Both the position numbers and the translations under genes were made by a program. The notes beneath the pieces were generated by a model, which was not told the DNA's origin, did no database searches, and was given only the letters and a program-made list of their open reading frames with translations. Below, piece by piece: positions 62,586 to 64,000 of a DNA stretch of 64,000 bases. Origin of the DNA: Candidatus Thiodubiliella endoseptemdiera. Lineage in GTDB: Bacteria; Pseudomonadota; Gammaproteobacteria; PS1; Pseudothioglobaceae. The stretch lies in contig JACCHT010000002.1 of assembly GCA_013416635.1 (NCBI GenBank), forward strand, positions 1-64,000, written 5' to 3'. Position 1 is the first letter of the stretch, and every line of letters begins with the position of its first letter.

Positions 62586-64000
62586 TTATACAAGAATAAG
62601 ATTATCAGTTATAAAGTGCCCTAATGCAACTGTGTCAGGAGTAGAGGAGCCACCAATACCAGAAACCCCTTGTAGATTGATAACCAAATCAGCAACATCA
62701 TCTGTAACCGTGCCATCAGCATCAATCGTTAGTTTGGCACTACCTGCAGTGCCAGTATCTGACACTGTAATATATTTATCAATATTAGCAAAAAGTGTCG
62801 CTTGGTTACCACTAGCGGTAATAAAATCTTTTAAATCTAATTTATCACCACCAGCACCAAATATGAAGCCAGTTATGGTGTCTTCGCCATTATCTGTACT
62901 TGCATAAACAAAAATATCACTGCCTGCACCGCCATTTATAGTATCGTTGCCTGCACCGCCATTTATAGTATCGTCACCTGCACTACCCGTTATAGTATCG
63001 GCGTTATCGGTGCCGATATAAAAATTATATGCAAATGCCCAAGTTTTACCTGAGGTATTATCAATACCTGCAAAGTCATTACCCGAGGTGTCAGTTATAA
63101 CGCCTGATGCCATTTTGATGTAATAAACACCTGAAGTTAAACTACTTGGGTTAAGAGTGAGTGTTGTGTCGCTAATATTAGCATTAGTAATGCTAATAGT
63201 TGCAACTTTTTCTGCGCTATTCCAGATTTCAACAATGCCACCATTTGTTTTGATGTTTTCAGAAAACTCAATTACTAGATTTGAAGGCTCGCCTAAGACA
63301 TTGGTATCGCTGGTTTTTTCTGTAAAGGTTGGAACTTGTTCATCTACAGACAGAGGTTGTTGAGCTTGTCCATCTACAGAAGAAGGTTGTTGATTGTAGT
63401 AGTATTTAAGGGTGCCATCATTCTTACCCGCCACCAAATCTAGGTCGCCATCGCCATCAATATCGGCTAGGGTTGGTCTGGAAGAATATCCCACATCAAT
63501 GCCATTAAAAGGATTGCTGTCTCCAGTTTTTGCTTCATAAGCAGGGTTAGAAGTAGTGCCTGTATTTTGATAGTATTTAAGGGTGCCATAAACCTCACTC
63601 ACTACCAAATCTAGATCACCATCGCCATCAATATCAGCCAAGGTTGGTGTGGAATAATACCCCACATCAATGCCATTAAAAGGATTGTCATCTCCAGTTT
63701 TTGCTTCATAAGCAGGGTTAGAAGTAGTGCCTGTATTTTGATAGTATTTAAGGGTGCGATTCCCCTCACCCACCACTAAATCTAGGTCACCATCGCCGTC
63801 AATATCAGCCAAGGGTGTGGAAAAATACCCCACATCAATGCCATTAAAAGGATTGCTACCTCCAGTTTTTGCTTCATAAGCAGGGTTAGAAGTAGTGCCT
63901 GTATTTTGATAGTATTTAAGGGTGCCATTAAACTCACCCACCACCAAATCTAGGTCGCCATCGCCGTCAATATCGGCTAGGGTTGGTTTGGAGTGATGCC
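62586..64000 (-). CDS. C-terminal part of a VCBS/FG-GAP repeat protein with RTX type I secretion signal
   Basis: The frame is open from 64000 to the stop at 62586 (471 residues); its start lies outside the window. From the N-terminal side there are four 60-residue repeats, each with TLADIDGDGDLDLVVGE, GTLKYYQNTGTTSNPAYEA and NPFNGIDVGY, the VCBS/FG-GAP pattern with Ca-binding DxDGDGD loops. Then a bacterial Ig-like domain (PSNLVIEFSENIKTNGGIVE), then RTX nonapeptides (GSAGDDTINGGAGNDTINGG) and a C-terminal type I secretion region (GGDKLDLKDFITASGNQATL). It is a secreted, Ca-binding adhesin or toxin-like protein. Confidence 0.88.
   Translation of the reverse strand, partial: HHSKPTLADIDGDGDLDLVVGEFNGTLKYYQNTGTTSNPAYEAKTGGSNPFNGIDVGYFSTPLADIDGDGDLDLVVGEGNRTLKYYQNTGTTSNPAYEAKTGDDNPFNGIDVGYYSTPTLADIDGDGDLDLVVSEVYGTLKYYQNTGTTSNPAYEAKTGDSNPFNGIDVGYSSRPTLADIDGDGDLDLVAGKNDGTLKYYYNQQPSSVDGQAQQPLSVDEQVPTFTEKTSDTNVLGEPSNLVIEFSENIKTNGGIVEIWNSAEKVATISITNANISDTTLTLNPSSLTSGVYYIKMASGVITDTSGNDFAGIDNTSGKTWAFAYNFYIGTDNADTITGSAGDDTINGGAGNDTINGGAGSDIFVYASTDNGEDTITGFIFGAGGDKLDLKDFITASGNQATLFANIDKYITVSDTGTAGSAKLTIDADGTVTDDVADLVINLQGVSGIGGSSTPDTVALGHFITDNLILV

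Noticed and set aside
63350-64000. DNA-level tandem repeats as a mobile element
   Set aside because: They are the codons of VCBS/FG-GAP protein repeats in one long frame.

Overview
The window looks like part of the genome of an AT-rich gammaproteobacterial thioautotroph, most like the SUP05/Thioglobus clade and its mussel symbionts. This is inferred from a Calvin-cycle-associated CbbY phosphatase, a signal-peptide protein built of sulfur-globule-like Gly/Asn repeats, two large secreted repeat proteins and a dense load of insertion sequences and MITEs. No ribosomal RNA is present, so the taxonomy is a guess.

Layout. 1-5.2 kb: start of a large secreted protein, a MITE, a HIT hydrolase, a broken thioredoxin gene, a RAYT element, a TIR-like gene pair and IS debris. 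5.2-22.4 kb: decaying accessory DNA that resembles plasmid or ICE cargo. It holds two DNA methyltransferases (one truncated), a broken S26 peptidase, an E1-like (ThiF) gene with neighbours, a broken XRE/ImmA pair, three IS3-family copies, a remnant of integron-cassette DNA with a clear attC-like site, and two paralogous copies of a three-gene unit (Fic-like, ParA, small basic partner). 22.8-48.7 kb: a nearly intact F-type conjugation locus, all on the minus strand. It reads from an iteron origin and Rep protein through HU, pilin, TraL, E, K, B, V, C, a split TraN, W, U, TrbC, F, a ribbon-helix-helix protein, TraD, TraI, TraH and TraG. With Rep, iterons and ParA, this is a conjugative plasmid, free or integrated; it abuts a tRNA-Asn gene at 48.8 kb. 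48.8-56.6 kb: chromosomal housekeeping genes (icd, rimI, ilvA, cbbY, dksA, thiL, nfuA, panC). 56.6-64 kb: a ruined GHKL-ATPase/DUF3883 defence-like gene, an intact HicAB pair, type I restriction-modification remnants (RhuM, possible HsdS start), more MITEs and the C-terminus of a VCBS/RTX secreted protein.

How the genes work together. The tra genes would build a mating pilus and channel (TraA to TraN, TrbC, TraF, TraH, TraG), fed by the TraD coupling ATPase and the TraI MobF relaxase-helicase. Rep and iterons would run replication and the ParA units stability. The most unusual pattern is an AT-rich 18-base motif. It lies in palindromes before and after the second ParA unit, and it recurs inside the signal-peptide codons of several unrelated tra genes, giving them nearly the same N-terminus.

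Many genes, including core ones (icd, ilvA, dksA), carry single-base frameshifts, several in A/T runs. Some may be consensus errors rather than real decay, so pseudogene calls here are provisional.
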